Assembly (NCBI GenBank): GCA_963802575.1
Contig: CAWDJF010000005.1
Location: forward strand, 434,001-498,000
Reading direction: 5' to 3'
From: DATFTE01 sp963802575
GTDB taxonomy: Bacteria; Acidobacteriota; Terriglobia; Terriglobales; Acidobacteriaceae
Length of the DNA: 64,000 nucleotides
A program made the translations under genes and the position numbers. The notes beneath the pieces were generated by a model. That model was not told where the DNA came from, searched no databases, and saw only the letters and a program-made list of their open reading frames with translations. This document shows positions 1 to 8,631 of this stretch, in pieces. Numbering within the stretch: position 1 is the stretch's first letter; each line of letters starts with the position of its first letter.

Positions 1-121
1 AGGCAAGTACCGCGACGTGCCGGAATTCGTTGAGTCCATTCCATTCACCGAAACGCGGGAATATGTGCAGGCCATCGTCCGCAATGCCAACGTCTACAAA
101 CAACTCTACGGAACCCCGTAG
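1..121 (+). CDS. Lytic murein transglycosylase, C-terminal fragment (partial)
   Basis: The window opens inside a reading frame (first full codon at base 2) that ends at a TAG at 119-121. The 39 visible residues end with VRNANVYKQLYG after a segment reading ESIPFTETREYVQ. This resembles the extreme C-terminus of the Slt/MltE-type soluble lytic transglycosylases, where an ETRxYVxxVLxN segment closes the catalytic domain. These enzymes cleave the glycan strands of peptidoglycan in the periplasm. Catalytic residues lie upstream of the window, so the family call rests on the tail only. Confidence 0.6.
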   Translation, partial: GKYRDVPEFVESIPFTETREYVQAIVRNANVYKQLYGTP

Positions 122-125
122 GCAA

Positions 126-217
126 TTTGGTAATCTTGGAATCTCTAATTTGGTAATTTGATCCTTATAGCGAGCGTCAAATTACCAAATTACCCGATAA
201 CAAAATTACCAATTTGT
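126..217. repeat. AATTTGGTAATT palindromic repeat cluster, copy 1
   Basis: The gap after the transglycosylase fragment holds several copies of AATTTGGTAATTT and its complement AAATTACCAAATT, which can pair into long AT-rich stems. Related clusters occur near 43947-44036 and 46400-46470. It is a dispersed intergenic element with no coding potential. It could act as a transcript end for the convergent genes on either side, but I see no clean GC stem with a T-run. Confidence 0.6.
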
Positions 218-280
218 TTACGGGGCGCAAAGGTCACGCATAGGTGATGCATTGCGCCCCGCAGGATCTGCGCTCGCGGG

Positions 281-1564
281 TTACGGCCAAATGCCGCGGC
301 TGCGCGTGGCTGTTGCCACGCGATCAATCGCCAGAATATACGCCCCGGTGCGCATGTCGACGTCATGCTTCTTCGCCATCGCGTGGACATCGTTGAAGGC
401 TTTCACCATCACCCGTTCCAATCGACGGTTGACATCGTCTTCGTCCCAGAATAGTTCCTGCAGGTCCTGTACCCATTCGAAGTAGGAGACAGTCACGCCG
501 CCGGCATTCGCAAGAATGTCGGGAATGACCATGACTCCGCGCTCATGCAGGGCCTCGTCAGCGTCGGGAGTGGTGGGACCGTTCGCGGCCTCGGCGATGA
601 TGCGCGTGTTGATCAGATCCACATTTTCCAAAGTGATCTGGTTCTCAAGCGCGGCAGGAACCAGGATGTCGCATTGCAACGCGAGCAACGCCTCGCCGGT
701 GATGGCATCGGAGTTCGCGAACCCGGCGACCGATCCGGTCTTTGCCTTGTGCGCGAGCAGCGCCGGGATGTCGAGTCCAGTGCGGTTGAGGATACATCCG
801 CAGGTGTCGCTGACAGCGATAATCACCGCGCCGCCCTGGGCCAATAGCTCGGCCGCGATACTGCCGGCATTGCCAAAGCCCTGAATAACCACGGTCGCGC
901 CCTTGAGTTTGATTCCCAGGGTTTCACAGGCAGAACGGATGGTGAACAGACATCCGCGCGCCGTGGCCTCGTTGCGGCCGAACGACCCGCCGAGAAAGGT
1001 CGGCTTGCCGGTCACCACGGCGGGGGAACTGGCGCCGTGGGTCATGCTGTACGTGTCCATGATCCAGGCCATGGTTTGCGAGTCGGTGTAAACGTCAGGG
1101 GCAGGGATGTCTTTGTCGGGACCGATGATGGGAGAAATCTCATACGCATAACGGCGCGTGAGGCGCTCCAGTTCATTCTTGGACATGCGGTGCGGATCGC
1201 AAACAATGCCGCCCTTGGCGCCGCCGAAGGGAATGTTTACGATGGCGCACTTCCATGTCATCCATGATGCCAACGCCCTCACTTCATCGATGGTCACGTT
1301 CGGGTGATAGCGGATACCACCCTTGCATGGACCGCGGGCATTCGAGTGTTGCACGCGAAAGCCGTCGAAAACCTGAATGGTGCCGTCATCCATTTTGACG
1401 GGCAGAGAGAGCGAGAGAGCGCGGCGCGGACGACGCAGCACTTCGCGAAGGCCGGGCTCGAGGCCGCACTTTTCTGCCGCAGTATCGAACTGGCGCATGG
1501 CAATCCGGAAAGAGTTGAGATCTTCGGTAGTTCTTATGGGAACGGGAACTCGGGCAGTAGCCAT
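281..1564 (-). CDS. gdhA: Glu/Leu/Phe/Val dehydrogenase (glutamate dehydrogenase)
   Basis: This 427-residue protein is a full-length hexameric-type glutamate dehydrogenase, interconverting glutamate and 2-oxoglutarate plus ammonia with NAD(P). The substrate domain shows GPCKGGIRYHP and the catalytic-lysine motif PFGGAKGGI. The Rossmann domain shows GFGNAGSIAAELL near residue 228. The C-terminus reads AANGPTTPDAD and then ILANAGGVTVSYFEW, both family hallmarks. The start is fixed by an AAGGAGG 7-8 bases upstream of the ATG. It lies 24 bases downstream of a HypA-like gene on the same strand, so the two may be cotranscribed. The coenzyme preference cannot be read from the sequence. Confidence 0.95.
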   Translation of the reverse strand: MATARVPVPIRTTEDLNSFRIAMRQFDTAAEKCGLEPGLREVLRRPRRALSLSLPVKMDDGTIQVFDGFRVQHSNARGPCKGGIRYHPNVTIDEVRALASWMTWKCAIVNIPFGGAKGGIVCDPHRMSKNELERLTRRYAYEISPIIGPDKDIPAPDVYTDSQTMAWIMDTYSMTHGASSPAVVTGKPTFLGGSFGRNEATARGCLFTIRSACETLGIKLKGATVVIQGFGNAGSIAAELLAQGGAVIIAVSDTCGCILNRTGLDIPALLAHKAKTGSVAGFANSDAITGEALLALQCDILVPAALENQITLENVDLINTRIIAEAANGPTTPDADEALHERGVMVIPDILANAGGVTVSYFEWVQDLQELFWDEDDVNRRLERVMVKAFNDVHAMAKKHDVDMRTGAYILAIDRVATATRSRGIWP

Positions 1565-1588
1565 CGGCGAACCTCCTTAAGAAACAAA

Positions 1589-1942
1589 TCAAGCCGCACT
1601 ATCGTCAATTTCCATATCTAGCAAACGAAGTTCTTCTCCACCCTTCAATTCGGTATGGGGATGCCCGCACTCGGTGCAGGGACAGTCGGCGCTGGAACCA
1701 TCAAAGTCGCAGCCGCACTGCAGGCAGTGATGGTGCACCGGCAGCACCTTGACGAACAACTGCGCGCTCTCAGCCACACTGCCACGGGAGACATCGCGGA
1801 AGACGTCGCACAGCCGCCCGATGTCGATGACGCGGCGGCCTCCAACTGCAAGATGCACTGCGAGAATGCGCTGCGCAGACATGCGATACGCAGCCTGGTC
1901 AAGGATGGCCAGCACCTGATTCGCGAGTTCGCGTTCGTCCAT
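1589..1942 (-). CDS. HypA-like zinc/nickel metallochaperone
   Basis: A 117-residue protein with the HypA layout: an N-terminal alpha/beta half and a zinc-binding insert with paired CxxC motifs (C73-C76 and C89-C92, the latter followed by GHPH). HypA normally delivers nickel to [NiFe]-hydrogenase or urease. Here the second residue, a nickel-binding His in the MHE start of classical HypA, is Asp (MDEREL). The ATG at 1942 is preferred to an upstream TTG at 1954 because GAGGTGG sits at SD distance. No hydrogenase or urease gene is in the window. It precedes gdhA by 24 bases. It may be a divergent HypA or a zinc-only homologue. Confidence 0.7.
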   Translation of the reverse strand: MDERELANQVLAILDQAAYRMSAQRILAVHLAVGGRRVIDIGRLCDVFRDVSRGSVAESAQLFVKVLPVHHHCLQCGCDFDGSSADCPCTECGHPHTELKGGEELRLLDMEIDDSAA

Positions 1943-2400
1943 GCCCCACCTCAAATGTGGACGGAGTGACGGGGCCTGGTGAGGGTCGATAGGAAGGTGC
2001 GCCCGACCTCACCATTCGGGCGTACTGCGGGCCAGTTATACACCCGAAGGAGGAGGGGAAGTCAACTTTTCAGGAAGCGGAGCGGTTCAACGCCTTCCGG
2101 GCCAAAGGAGGCCCAGTAAGCATGCGAAAGAGAATTGTCATTCCGAGCGCCCGGTCTTGGCGGCGAGGAGGCCACAGGCGAGATGCAGATCCCTCGCTTC
2201 GCTCGGGATGGACAATCCTGAAAATGTCACCGTATCGTGCGAACCTCAATAAATGGACGAAGCGCCATAACGTTGATAAGTTGCCTTCGCTCGCCTGTAA
2301 GTGAAACAACGGGATCAGACAAAGCACCGCGCACTTGACGCCATCAACAAAAGGAGTATTGTTTCGACTGCGCACTCAACTTACTCGGAGCGCATGCGTG
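1943..2400. other. Intergenic region, 458 bases
   Basis: No convincing gene. It holds the spacer between the minus-strand hypA-like gene and the plus-strand secreted protein, including a GGTGAGG...CCTCACC inverted pair near 1977-2012 and a copy of the dispersed CTCGCTTCGCTCGGGATG repeat (about 2188-2211). Short open frames crossing it have no start signal or recognisable composition. Confidence 0.5.
2188..2211. repeat. Dispersed repeat GATCCCTCGCT(T/C)CGCTCGGGATG, copy 1
   Basis: A short element with core CCCTCGCTTCGCTCGGG. Near-identical copies occur at 44874-44900 and 57701-57730, and a related partial element lies near 56486-56540. All lie in gaps between genes. Confidence 0.55.
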
Positions 2401-3666
2401 ATGAAGTACTCATACCGCGGAACCGCGTTAGCGGTCCTTCTGATTCTGGTCGCGACCGCGGGATTCAGCGTGGCGCCGCCTCCACCCACTCCGGAGGCCG
2501 AAAAGGCACCAGCTCCCCAGTTAGTGATTTCTTTCGAGCGGCAGACGATGCGCGAAAACGATCAACTGCCAATTCGCGTGTTTGTCTCCAACCCCTCAGA
2601 CAAGAATCTGGAGAATGTAAAGCTCAGTTGGAGCGCTCTTCCCGGCACTCTGGTTTTATATGCCAAAAAGTGCACCGACATGCAAAGTGCTCCGGGAAGC
2701 AACCAGGCCGCCACAGAAATTGCAATCGGCGAGCTGCCAGCTCAACAGGACCCGAAATCGGTGCAATCCCAGGATCTTTGCCTGGCCAGCACAACTGTCA
2801 ACAATGGTGACTATAACCTGCTATTCAATCTGCGCTACGACTGGACCGCCAAAGAAGGTCCCAGACACTCGGTGTTGACGGTAGAGAAGCCGATCAAGAG
2901 CGCGTTTCTGGGCACGGATTCACTAGCTGGCGTTCCCCTGGTGCTCGCGGGATTCATCGTTCCGGGATTGTTATTCTGGCTCGCATTGGATGCGTGGAAG
3001 ACACCCTGGCGTATCCAAGGCCCCACGCTCGGAGATAAGACGGTTTACAGCGTTCTGGTGTCGTTGCTGCTCGTGGCTCTGGTTTCGGTTTTTCCGGGTT
3101 TTAAAGAACAACTCGACATCACCGAGGGACTCAGCCTTCAGAAGCTGGAATATCTCGCGCTGCTGGGCGGCGTGGCGGGAATGCTGGTCGGCGGATTCGA
3201 TCGCTGGATACGCAACATCCGCACTCGACTTGCCTTGCACACCGACGACGACGACTTGACTCTGCTGCTCAAATTGCTGCGGTTGAATGTCGGCCGCTCT
3301 AAACCCGTGACCACCGTGCAACTCGGAAACGGCCAGATTTTCCAGGGATCCGTGGGAGCCCAGGATGCGACCGATACATATCTGATGGGTTGGAACCGCA
3401 TTGTTCCAGATCCACAAAAGGCTTCGCAGACCGAAGAGATCAGGAAGGCGGTAAAGGCCGGAGACTTCGCTCTCGCAGCCGAGCTAGCGAGCACGTACAA
3501 ATTTCAGATTGAACCGCGGGACTACATTTATTCACGAGGCGCTGATGGATCTTTCGGCACGGCCAATCCCGCGGTCACACGAATGCAGTGGCCGAACGGT
3601 CAAGTGACGGGAAAGCCTGCGGTGGAGACGGAAAAGGACAGAGACGAACCGCTTAGCATCAATTAA
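2401..3666 (+). CDS. Hypothetical membrane-anchored protein with extracytoplasmic domain
   Basis: A 421-residue protein of unknown function. The N-terminus is a signal or anchor segment (KYSYRGTALAVLLILVATAGFSV) followed by a proline-rich stretch. A beta-rich region of about 130 residues (LVISFERQTMRENDQLPIRVFVSNPSDKN begins it) looks like an Ig/CARDB-type extracytoplasmic module. Three hydrophobic segments follow (near PLVLAGFIVPGLLFWLAL, VYSVLVSLLLVALVSVF and LEYLALLGGVAGMLVGG), then a soluble C-terminal part. The ATG at 2401 is chosen over the 66-base longer frame because it begins directly at the signal peptide. It is followed by a second unknown gene on the same strand after 109 bases. 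Confidence 0.7.
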   Translation: MKYSYRGTALAVLLILVATAGFSVAPPPPTPEAEKAPAPQLVISFERQTMRENDQLPIRVFVSNPSDKNLENVKLSWSALPGTLVLYAKKCTDMQSAPGSNQAATEIAIGELPAQQDPKSVQSQDLCLASTTVNNGDYNLLFNLRYDWTAKEGPRHSVLTVEKPIKSAFLGTDSLAGVPLVLAGFIVPGLLFWLALDAWKTPWRIQGPTLGDKTVYSVLVSLLLVALVSVFPGFKEQLDITEGLSLQKLEYLALLGGVAGMLVGGFDRWIRNIRTRLALHTDDDDLTLLLKLLRLNVGRSKPVTTVQLGNGQIFQGSVGAQDATDTYLMGWNRIVPDPQKASQTEEIRKAVKAGDFALAAELASTYKFQIEPRDYIYSRGADGSFGTANPAVTRMQWPNGQVTGKPAVETEKDRDEPLSIN

Positions 3667-3775
3667 GAACCGTGGCCGAAGCCCGATAGATCAGTCTTTG
3701 TGGACCGGTTTTTTGCACGTATGCACAAACAGTATGTGACGCGAACGCTCCGCCGTCAACTGGATTGCTAAGTTC

Positions 3776-4912
3776 ATGGCTTACGAATTTCGTCGGGTCG
3801 ATATTCGGATTTTCGATTTCCACCTCACGCTTGATCCGCTGGTGACAGCCGGTTCGCTGAAGCCGCCGGTGTCTTTTCTGGGCGACGCAGGCAAATACAA
3901 ACAGCAGTTCGAAGGCAAAGCTATTGCGGCCGGGGCGTTTCGCATCAGGCCTCTGCGCAAGAAAACCCGCACCTACCATCACTTTTGGAAGTATTACACC
4001 ACGGTTTTCGGCGAGTTAGATCCTTGGCTCCTGATGGTGCCCTTTGTCTGTGAGCCCACGAAGTTCGAGCTCGACATCACGCCGCCAAACGGAGCGAGGG
4101 CCTTCGCGCGACCTGCCACTTATCTATTTCCCTACGGGTGGTCGACGGCGATTGAGATGTCAGTGCATGGCAAGCTGACGGCTGCACAGTTGCGAGATTT
4201 CATCGGAAAGGTACGTAATCAATTAGACGGACCGTTTCTGCTAGACGGCAAGCCCCTGGGCCTCTCTGCCGTGTTGCGAAAATACGGAGAGGAATTGAAG
4301 AACGCCTGCTTCACCAAGGAACTAGCGGCTCCCGATTTTCGCCGGATCGACCGCCACGTGATTGTTTCGCTGTCACAGTTCGACGGCGATATCCGTTACT
4401 ACAAGCCGCGCAGCAGCGCCGATCCGGTGATGCCGGCGGCAGACAAAGCCGCTCTGCATGAGGTTCTACTTGGGGAACACGTCGACCCGGCATCGATCGC
4501 GGTTCCTGACCCAAACTCGGGCGCCAAGAGCGCTTTCCTCGTCACTCGATTCGCTGGGGCCGGATTTGCTATCACTTACTTCGACAAGGGAACGCTGCTG
4601 TTCGTCCAGGACAAGGCCAAACTCAAAAAGTACGCGCAAGCGATGCACTGCCTGGCGACCAATGTCATGTTGTGCATGATGATGTTGCGCTCCATGCAAA
4701 GCTTTTGCGATTATCCCGGCAGCAAGACCGCTACGCCCAAGAGTCCTCTCGCCCAGGCACGCGACTCAGCAATGCAGCAGATCGTCGAAATCCGCTCCCG
4801 CTACCGCAGCGCGGTTCTCGAGACCTGGTGCAAGTTCTACAAGCCAAAAGCGGATGGTGAAAACGGCGACAAAGCGAAAGACGGCAAAGGAGCGGGTCCG
4901 GTGGTTCCCTAG
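3776..4912 (+). CDS. Hypothetical cytoplasmic protein
   Basis: A 378-residue protein that I do not recognise. It has no signal peptide, is rich in aromatic and basic residues in the first 100 positions, and ends with a lysine/glycine/proline-rich tail (KADGENGDKAKDGKG). A Cys- and Met-rich helix (CLATNVMLCMMMLRSMQSFC) near residue 300 is conspicuous. The ATG at 3776 has no strong SD. Its last four bases overlap the end of lspA on the opposite strand. It follows the membrane-anchored hypothetical gene on the same strand and may work with it, which is inference from position only. Confidence 0.65.
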   Translation: MAYEFRRVDIRIFDFHLTLDPLVTAGSLKPPVSFLGDAGKYKQQFEGKAIAAGAFRIRPLRKKTRTYHHFWKYYTTVFGELDPWLLMVPFVCEPTKFELDITPPNGARAFARPATYLFPYGWSTAIEMSVHGKLTAAQLRDFIGKVRNQLDGPFLLDGKPLGLSAVLRKYGEELKNACFTKELAAPDFRRIDRHVIVSLSQFDGDIRYYKPRSSADPVMPAADKAALHEVLLGEHVDPASIAVPDPNSGAKSAFLVTRFAGAGFAITYFDKGTLLFVQDKAKLKKYAQAMHCLATNVMLCMMMLRSMQSFCDYPGSKTATPKSPLAQARDSAMQQIVEIRSRYRSAVLETWCKFYKPKADGENGDKAKDGKGAGPVVP

Positions 4913-5412
4913 GCGGACGTTTCCTGCGGGGTCTTGCTGAACAGGATCTCGAAGACCAGCAGTCCCGCGCCGATCACAATGGCGCTATCGGCCACGTTGA
5001 ACGCTGGCCACTGGTACTGCCCTACGTAGAACAGAAGAAAATCGACGACCTTCCCACTGACCAGGCGATCCCAAAGATTTCCCAGTGCGCCGCCGAGAAT
5101 CAGCGACAATCCCACTCCCGTGGTCGACATGGTGTGACTGTTGCGCCAGAGCAGCGTCGAGACGATGACCAGGGCTATGACCGAGAACAGAACCAGCATC
5201 CCGATCTTCCATTGCGAAGGCGAATCGGCGAACAGGCCGAAGGCCGCGCCCCGGTTCTCCACGTGCGTGATGCGAAAGAAATTGGGAATCACCTGGATAT
5301 TGGCGTGCAGGGCAAGATGATTCGCAATCACCCACTTCGTCGCCCTATCGAGCAATAGGACGAAGAGTGCGATCAAAAAATGAAACTTCCGCATACCGTG
5401 TAAATCAATCAT
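4909..5412 (-). CDS. lspA: Lipoprotein signal peptidase (signal peptidase II)
   Basis: A 167-residue inner-membrane aspartyl protease that removes the signal peptide of prolipoproteins after lipidation. Four hydrophobic segments are visible. The two catalytic aspartates sit in the conserved boxes GGALGNLWDRL...GKVVDFL and FNVADSAI, and HVENRGAAFGLF is also typical. It lies 48 bases downstream of ileS on the same strand, a very common ileS-lspA arrangement. A second possible start (MRKFHF, base 5394) would shorten it by six residues; neither has a clear SD. Confidence 0.95.
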   Translation of the reverse strand: MIDLHGMRKFHFLIALFVLLLDRATKWVIANHLALHANIQVIPNFFRITHVENRGAAFGLFADSPSQWKIGMLVLFSVIALVIVSTLLWRNSHTMSTTGVGLSLILGGALGNLWDRLVSGKVVDFLLFYVGQYQWPAFNVADSAIVIGAGLLVFEILFSKTPQETSA

Positions 5413-5460
5413 TCCAGATGGTTGTTAGATTCGAATGTTGGAGCACAGGGTGCATCGCGA

Positions 5461-8325
5461 TTAACGAACACCGCTCCCCTCGAGTTCTTTCAATACCGCG
5501 CTGCAGCGCTCACAGACCGTCGGATAGTTCGCGTCTTCTCCGACGTGGGTCGAGTAGTTATAGCAACGCTCGCACTTCAGACCCGGTGCCTTGCTGACCT
5601 CGACACTGACGCCACTGCTTCCGTTTCCTGATGCGCCCTTTTCAAGGATCACCGATGAAATGATGAAGACGTAACGAAGCTGATCTTGATAGCGCGCCAG
5701 GACAGAGTACGAGGGCTCTCCAGCAGTCACTTTGACCTGCGCTTCCAGACCGCCACCAATCAGTTTCTGGTTCCGCGCTTCTTCGAGAGCCTTCAAAACC
5801 TCGTCGCGGATCGCGCGCAGGGTGGTCCAATCTTCGAGCTGTTTGGGATCATCTGGAACGGCCGTCCCACCGAGAATCTCCGCCGCGGCGGGAAACTTCG
5901 ACAGATGGACGCTCTCCAATCGCCCTGCGACCTGCGGAAGATAGGGCCAGAACTCTTCGCAGGTGAATGTCATGATGGGCGCCAGCACACGAGCCAGAGC
6001 CTCCCCGATCTGCCAGATCGCGGTCTGGGCCGAGCGGCGCGCCAACGACTTCGGCGCCGAGGTGTAGAGCCGGTCCTTGAGCACGTCGAAGTAGAACGCG
6101 CTCAGCTCTACCACGCAGAAATGGTTCACGCGATGGTAGATCTTGTGAAAGCCAAGCTCGTCATACCAGCGCATGACTTCGGCGGCCATCGCCGCGGTCT
6201 GCCGCAGCATGTACTGATCGAGGCCCTGCATTTCGGAGAAGGACACGGCATCGCGCTCAGGATCAAAATCGTAAAGATTTCCAAGAACATAACGGAACGT
6301 GTTCCGAATTTTTCTATAGTTGTCCGCCACGCGCTGCATCAGGTGTTCCGAGCAGGCTACGTCTTCGCGGAAATCTACTGAGGCGACCCACAGGCGAACA
6401 ATCTCTCCGCCCATGCGCTTGGCGATGTCCACGGGATCGACCGTGTTCCCGAGCGATTTCGACATCGCGCGGCCCTGTTCGTCGAGGGTCCAACCGTTCG
6501 TTGATACCATCGCATAGGGAGCCGTTCCCCGCGCTCCCATGGCACAGAGCAGGGAAGAATGGAACCATCCGCGATACTGGTCCCCGCCTTCGAGGTAAAG
6601 ATCCGATGGCCAGGGATAACCTTCCTCCGCCTGTACTGCGAGGTAACTCGATCCCGATTCAAACCAGACATCGATGATGTCGGTTTCTTTTTTGAAAGTG
6701 GAACCGCCGCAACTCGGGCACTTCGTCCCCGGTGGCAGGATGGCGTCGGATTCCGGCGTGTACCATGCGTCCGCGCCTGACTTACCGAAAAGCTCAACCA
6801 CTTTCTTGCTGATTGCCGGATCGTTCAGCGGTTTGCCGCAGCCTTCGCACAGAAACACGGCGATAGGCACGCCCCAGACGCGCTGCCGAGAGATGCACCA
6901 GTCAGGACGCGTGGCGATCATATTTGAGATGCGCTCTTCGCCCCACGCCGGATCCCATTTCACTTTCTTGATTTCGTCGAGGGTGCGGCTACGCAGTGTG
7001 CCGCCCCCTTCCATCGGTGTTTCCATCGAAATGAACCACTGCTCAGTGGCGCGGAAGATGATCGGATTGTGGCAGCGCCAGCAGTGCGGATACGAGTGCT
7101 CGACTTTTTCCTGTTGCATGAGCGCGCCGCGCTTTTTCAGTAACTCGATGATTGGCGCATTGGCTTCGAAAACCTTGAGCCCGTCGTATTCCGGAAGGCC
7201 GTTACGCAAGCGTCCCGCCGCGTCCACGTTGCAGGTAAGCTCGATCTTGTACTTGACGCCGGTGTTGAAGTCGTCGGCGCCGTGCGCAGGAGCGGTATGG
7301 ACTACGCCTGTCCCTTGGTCCATGGTGACGTAATCGGCGAGTACCCCGAGAATCACGCGATCGAGAAAGGGATGAGCGAACTTGGCGTACTCCAGCTCCT
7401 GTCCCGGGAACTCAGCAAGAGTGTGCGGTGCAGTTAGGCCGACCTTGTCGGCGAATACCCTCGCCAACTTTTCGGCAACGATGTACACCTCTCCCTCCGA
7501 CTCGAGCGCGACATACTCTTCCTTCGGATGGAACGCCACCGCCATGGACGCGGGCAGCGTCCACGGGGTCGTCGTCCAGATCACGGTGAGAACTTTCTTT
7601 CCCGCAAGCACTGGGTCGAGCTTCGCCGGGTCATCGGTCAACGCGTACTTCACCCAGATCGTGGGACTGGTGTGGTTCTCGTACTCAACTTCGGCTTCGG
7701 CCAGGGCCGTCCGGTCATGGATGCACCAGTAGACCGATCGCAATCCTTTGTAGACAAAATTCTTCTCAAAAAACGCATAAAAAGTCTTCAGGACCACGGC
7801 CTCGTAAGCGGGCTCCATGGTCGAGTAAGGCTGATCCCAGCGTCCGAAAACGCCGATACGCTTGAATTGCTCGCGCTGCAGATCGAGGTACTTCTGCGCG
7901 TACTTGCGGCATTCCATGCGGACGTCCAGCGGCTTCATCTGCAGCTTCTTGCCGCCCAGTTGCTGGTCGACCTTGATCTCGATCGGCAGGCCGTGGCAAT
8001 CCCATCCTGGGACATAGGGGGCATCCATTCCCGCCATGGTCTTCGACTTGACGATAAAGTCCTTCAAGCTCTTGTTCAGAGCGTGGCCGAGGTGTAAAGG
8101 TCCATTAGCGTAAGGGGGGCCGTCGTGCAAGATGTAGACGGGAGCCCCGGCGCGGAACTGGCGAATCCGCTCATAAATCCGCATATCTTCCCAACGGGCC
8201 AATACCTTCGGCTCGTTCTGAGGCAAGTTAGCCTTCATCGGGAAGTCGGTCTTGGGCAGATTGATGGTAGATTTCAGCTCGAGCGGCACGCGGGTGGATT
8301 CTCCCAAATAGTTGATTTCTTTCAT
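5461..8325 (-). CDS. ileS: Isoleucyl-tRNA synthetase
   Basis: A 954-residue class I aminoacyl-tRNA synthetase that charges tRNA-Ile. The N-terminus carries INLPKTDFPMKANL and the HIGH-type motif HLGHALNKS. The middle has the editing domain and TTPWTLPA. The KMSKS loop reads AMSKSLGN, and the C-terminus ends with two CxxC pairs (CERCYNY...CERCSAVL) binding zinc. An internal CEGCGK...CPSCGG pair is also present. I start at the ATG at 8325 (MKEINYLGES), which keeps the conserved lead-in; the frame is open 105 bases further upstream but lacks family similarity there. lspA follows. Confidence 0.95.
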   Translation of the reverse strand: MKEINYLGESTRVPLELKSTINLPKTDFPMKANLPQNEPKVLARWEDMRIYERIRQFRAGAPVYILHDGPPYANGPLHLGHALNKSLKDFIVKSKTMAGMDAPYVPGWDCHGLPIEIKVDQQLGGKKLQMKPLDVRMECRKYAQKYLDLQREQFKRIGVFGRWDQPYSTMEPAYEAVVLKTFYAFFEKNFVYKGLRSVYWCIHDRTALAEAEVEYENHTSPTIWVKYALTDDPAKLDPVLAGKKVLTVIWTTTPWTLPASMAVAFHPKEEYVALESEGEVYIVAEKLARVFADKVGLTAPHTLAEFPGQELEYAKFAHPFLDRVILGVLADYVTMDQGTGVVHTAPAHGADDFNTGVKYKIELTCNVDAAGRLRNGLPEYDGLKVFEANAPIIELLKKRGALMQQEKVEHSYPHCWRCHNPIIFRATEQWFISMETPMEGGGTLRSRTLDEIKKVKWDPAWGEERISNMIATRPDWCISRQRVWGVPIAVFLCEGCGKPLNDPAISKKVVELFGKSGADAWYTPESDAILPPGTKCPSCGGSTFKKETDIIDVWFESGSSYLAVQAEEGYPWPSDLYLEGGDQYRGWFHSSLLCAMGARGTAPYAMVSTNGWTLDEQGRAMSKSLGNTVDPVDIAKRMGGEIVRLWVASVDFREDVACSEHLMQRVADNYRKIRNTFRYVLGNLYDFDPERDAVSFSEMQGLDQYMLRQTAAMAAEVMRWYDELGFHKIYHRVNHFCVVELSAFYFDVLKDRLYTSAPKSLARRSAQTAIWQIGEALARVLAPIMTFTCEEFWPYLPQVAGRLESVHLSKFPAAAEILGGTAVPDDPKQLEDWTTLRAIRDEVLKALEEARNQKLIGGGLEAQVKVTAGEPSYSVLARYQDQLRYVFIISSVILEKGASGNGSSGVSVEVSKAPGLKCERCYNYSTHVGEDANYPTVCERCSAVLKELEGSGVR

Positions 8326-8631
8326 TATAGGGAGGGCGCGGAGGAACGTCCATCGAGCCAGCCCTCTGGCCGGGTTGCGCGGGGAGGAACACGAAAAGCA
8401 CTGTCGGAAAATTGCTGAAAGCGTGTACAATTTTCCTCAGACGCGTTTACTGGGTGGCCGCATCTAACGTGAGGAGTCTATTGGCCGAATCGACCTTTGT
8501 CCGGAAGCGATCCGGGTAGTCGAGGGCCGGTCGATGAAAATGTGCGTCTTGGCACAACGTTTGCTCATCCAGTGAACGACACGAAGCGTTTCAGGTGGGA
8601 GCGCCTGAAGAAATGAAGTAATCGGGTCAAT

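Noticed and set aside
2122..2304. Short open frames around the dispersed repeat near 2.2 kb.
   Set aside because: They run through the repeat, have no SD and no ordered composition.
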